DNA of 8,006 nucleotides from Acidimicrobiaceae bacterium (GTDB lineage Bacteria > Actinomycetota > Acidimicrobiia > Acidimicrobiales > Palsa-688), in NCBI GenBank assembly GCA_030838025.1, contig JAUTXM010000080.1:1-8006 (forward strand). The letters run 5' to 3'. A program made the translations under genes and the position numbers. The notes beneath the pieces are model-generated. The model made no database searches. It saw nothing but the letters and a program-made list of their open reading frames with translations, and was not told the DNA's origin. This document shows, piece after piece, positions 7,301-8,006 of the stretch (its first letter is position 1; the number at the start of each line of letters is the position of its first letter).

Positions 7301-7741
7301 CACGGCGGGCTGGCGACCGGCGTCCGGGACCGCCTGGTGCGAGAGTTCCAGGAAGGCCGCGGGGCAGGCGCCCTGGTGCTGTCCCTCAAGGCCGGGGGTG
7401 CGGGCCTCAACCTGACCGCGGCCAACCACGTGGTGCTCTTCGACCGCTGGTGGAATCCCGCCACCGAGGACCAGGCCCGGGATCGCTCGTGGCGCATCGG
7501 CCAGACCCGCACCGTCGTCTGCCACCGCCTGGTCTGCCCCGGGACGGTCGACGAACGGGTCGAGGAAGTGGTCGCGGGCAAGCGCCAGATCGCCGACCTG
7601 GTCCTGCCCAAGCAGAGTTCCCTGGCCGACCTGGCTCCCGACCAGCTCCGGGCCGCGCTCGGCCTTCGCACCGATGCCCTGGTCGAGGACGAGCCCACCG
7701 GTGCCGAAGTCGGCACCCAGGCCGAGGAGGATGCGGCATGA
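4364..7741 (+). CDS. SNF2-family DEAD/DEAH-box ATPase (HelZ-like, actinobacterial type)
   Basis: This is an SF2 Swi2/Snf2-type ATPase, expected to translocate on double-stranded DNA and remodel bound proteins. Residue numbers here count from the GTG at 4358. The ATPase motifs are DMGLGKT (664-670), VDEAQ (759-763), LTGTPIEN (787-794), GGAGLNLT (1013-1020) and DRSWRIGQT (1042-1050). Residues about 475-600 resemble the SNF2-associated domain DUF3670, and the N-terminal half resembles actinobacterial HelZ-type proteins. Residues 26-85 look helical and possibly coiled-coil. Residues 103-150 are low complexity (Asn/Gly, then Asp-Arg repeats). There are three successive possible starts: GTG 4358, GTG 4361 and ATG 4364. 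The ATG is preferred because AGG at 4354-4356 is 7 nt before it. The stop overlaps the next gene in an ATGA, so the two are probably co-translated. The family is firm; the cellular role is unknown. Confidence 0.93.
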   Translation: MFEALSLDFEALVATDAAGEANSMELSRLEADHDAWVATLRRMAVETDEALQRTRRLTGPERDQVVADLSEERQRVVAALRRVGGEEWALEFDDADGFDSANGTGNGNATGNGQGADGDMATRPATDRSDRTDRGDRADRGDRSRDPGRESEEVLPSGPPTLQASWAAGRVVLWAGGPGSPPVPLDQLSELIDDAGARPVRWEPHGGVPLPGGARADAVTAPAGQALGWLVGVGSGQVGHDVGPSTRWLADMARWATELVAEGRMVPRLRRTRSRETGPTGSFAVRWVPALIDTDRLGAMVARMPGAVGACSSSQPADGMSRAVLAGMVDAICREGAARLVLPAAPPTAKSPVDLAEGVLAALGGARFEAQVALGEDLAGRIDRWSRSVTAETGVNLVVRLGQPDREGVWLLSVLASGVESTLVPVEVAMVTAGRAKRLAVEPQLARLERLYPVLARPGGQRRGEVALSTDEAWTLMSVTGPVLAAAGFEVQVPPLSRRRPSPAMRMFADAIPRQTAVGAQQLCQVRWSVVFDDVELNAADIAKLAAEARPLVKSRGRWIELDRADLQEAAAALAERAMSTELSGAAVLRHALGLESSVLSGPVTVDGSGWAADLLRATAQPLEAVAEPAGFRGKLREYQAQSLGWLGFLDSAGLGGCLALDMGLGKTPTVLAHLLATRGGGPALVITPPAVLGNWAAEARRFSPDLKLVTHHGPGRAEGETLAKLVTRNDVLLTTYGTAVRDVEDLAGIEWARIIVDEAQTIKNPASDAAQALRRLPARSRLALTGTPIENGLGDLWAILDFANPGLVGTRPAFISQLSRTSDGPETAGENALRALNGLLVFRRTKAEPAIAAELPDRIDQLDQCSLTQEQIGLYQAVLDRLLAEGAEDDLTARKGQILAAITALKQICNHPNAYLNADSGEGVVLDHRSGKLTRLDEIVDAVFAAGERVLIFTHFARWGEQLARYLSSRTGHHVACYHGGLATGVRDRLVREFQEGRGAGALVLSLKAGGAGLNLTAANHVVLFDRWWNPATEDQARDRSWRIGQTRTVVCHRLVCPGTVDERVEEVVAGKRQIADLVLPKQSSLADLAPDQLRAALGLRTDALVEDEPTGAEVGTQAEEDAA
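4739..4801 (+). repeat. Asp-Arg repeat tract inside the SNF2 gene
   Basis: Imperfect 9-bp units encode a run in which DR recurs every three residues (residues 128-147, numbered from GTG 4358): TDR, SDR, TDR, GDR, ADR, GDR. It follows an Asn/Gly-rich segment (104-117). Together they form a charged, probably disordered linker between the helical N-terminus and the folded middle region. Slipped-strand expansion is a likely origin. Confidence 0.8.
7724..7730 (+). promoter_or_regulatory. strong ribosome binding site inside the SNF2 3' end
   Basis: GAGGAGG lies within the last codons of the SNF2 gene and is 7 nt upstream of the ATG at 7738. This is ideal Shine-Dalgarno spacing and supports that ATG as a true start. 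Confidence 0.75.
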
Positions 7742-8006
7742 GCCGCCGCCGCCGGTCCAACGGCATCCCCCCGGCCGACCGGCGCTTTTGGGGCATCGAC
7801 GAGACCGGACCGGCCGCCGCGACCAAGATCCGGCCCACCCCGGATCCGGGCGCGCTGCCGCGATCGCTGGGCAACCCGCCCCTCGCCGTCAGTCCCGCCA
7901 CCGCCCGTCGCCATCTCGACGCGGTGTACGAAGAAGCGGTCCGGGCCGCAACCGCGCTCGCGGCGGCCAACGGCCTGCTGGACACCGACTACTGGGAAGA
8001 GACCGC
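7738..8006 (+). CDS. conserved-looking protein of unknown function, 3' end beyond the window
   Basis: The frame is open from ATG 7738 to the right edge (89 codons seen). It begins with a basic run, MSRRRRS, followed by an RRFWGIDE motif (residues 15-22), a DPGALPRSLGNPPL segment (36-49), and then an Ala-rich stretch likely to form helices (about 53-80). No signal peptide or membrane segment is seen. From memory, actinobacterial SNF2 helicase loci often contain a hypothetical protein with a similar FWG...SLG.PPL start, sometimes near a SWIM zinc-finger gene. That is recall, not a search result. The ATGA overlap with the SNF2 stop and the strong ribosome binding site at 7724-7730 argue for a real, coupled gene whose product may work with the SNF2 protein. 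The molecular function cannot be given. Confidence 0.8.
   Translation, partial: MSRRRRSNGIPPADRRFWGIDETGPAAATKIRPTPDPGALPRSLGNPPLAVSPATARRHLDAVYEEAVRAATALAAANGLLDTDYWEET

Noticed and set aside
4243..7525. Two very long open frames on the minus strand (4243-6570, 775 codons; 4901-7525, 874 codons) opposite the SNF2 gene
   Set aside because: Their translations are compositionally biased (Arg, Ser, Pro, Gly, Gln, His) and show no domain motifs. The plus strand carries a complete SNF2 protein with all motifs. Long antisense frames are expected at this G+C content.
1..8006. Possible phage-defence island (for example DISARM-like) because of two helicases
   Set aside because: There is no methyltransferase, nuclease, phospholipase D, integrase or other defence partner in view. 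The helicases match housekeeping actinobacterial types and base composition is uniform.

Overview
The window is very G+C-rich (roughly 70% by eye) and densely coded, with G or C at most third codon positions. This points to Actinomycetota. A UvrD-type motor fused to an HRDC domain, and an SNF2 ATPase of the HelZ-like actinobacterial type, agree with that. A member of Acidimicrobiia or a relative is possible, but the sequence alone does not settle the class.

The layout is two divergent gene sets around one short intergenic region (4132-4357). Leftward from it run msrB (methionine-R-sulfoxide reductase), a 976-residue UvrD2-like DNA helicase with a C-terminal HRDC domain, and an alpha/beta hydrolase cut by the left edge. 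msrB and the helicase are 32 bp apart, and the helicase stop overlaps the hydrolase start in an ATGA, so the three are probably one transcript. Rightward runs a roughly 1,125-residue SNF2-family ATPase, then a gene of unknown function that starts in another ATGA overlap behind a strong ribosome binding site and is cut by the right edge.

The central region holds a perfect 12-bp palindrome, a possible promoter toward the SNF2 gene, and a TANNNT hexamer that would give a leaderless msrB message. I see no rRNA, tRNA, CRISPR array, transposon or clear terminator.

Two separate DNA motor proteins sit back to back, one with an oxidative-damage repair enzyme and one with an uncharacterised partner, so a genome-maintenance theme is plausible. 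I do not see a clear new multi-gene system. The most unusual points are in protein architecture. The helicase carries a Gly/Ala-rich linker where mycobacterial UvrD2 has a tetracysteine module, and it has a roughly 185-residue N-terminal region I cannot assign. The MsrB lacks any spare cysteine for resolving its disulfide. Low-complexity linkers also occur in the hydrolase and the SNF2 protein.
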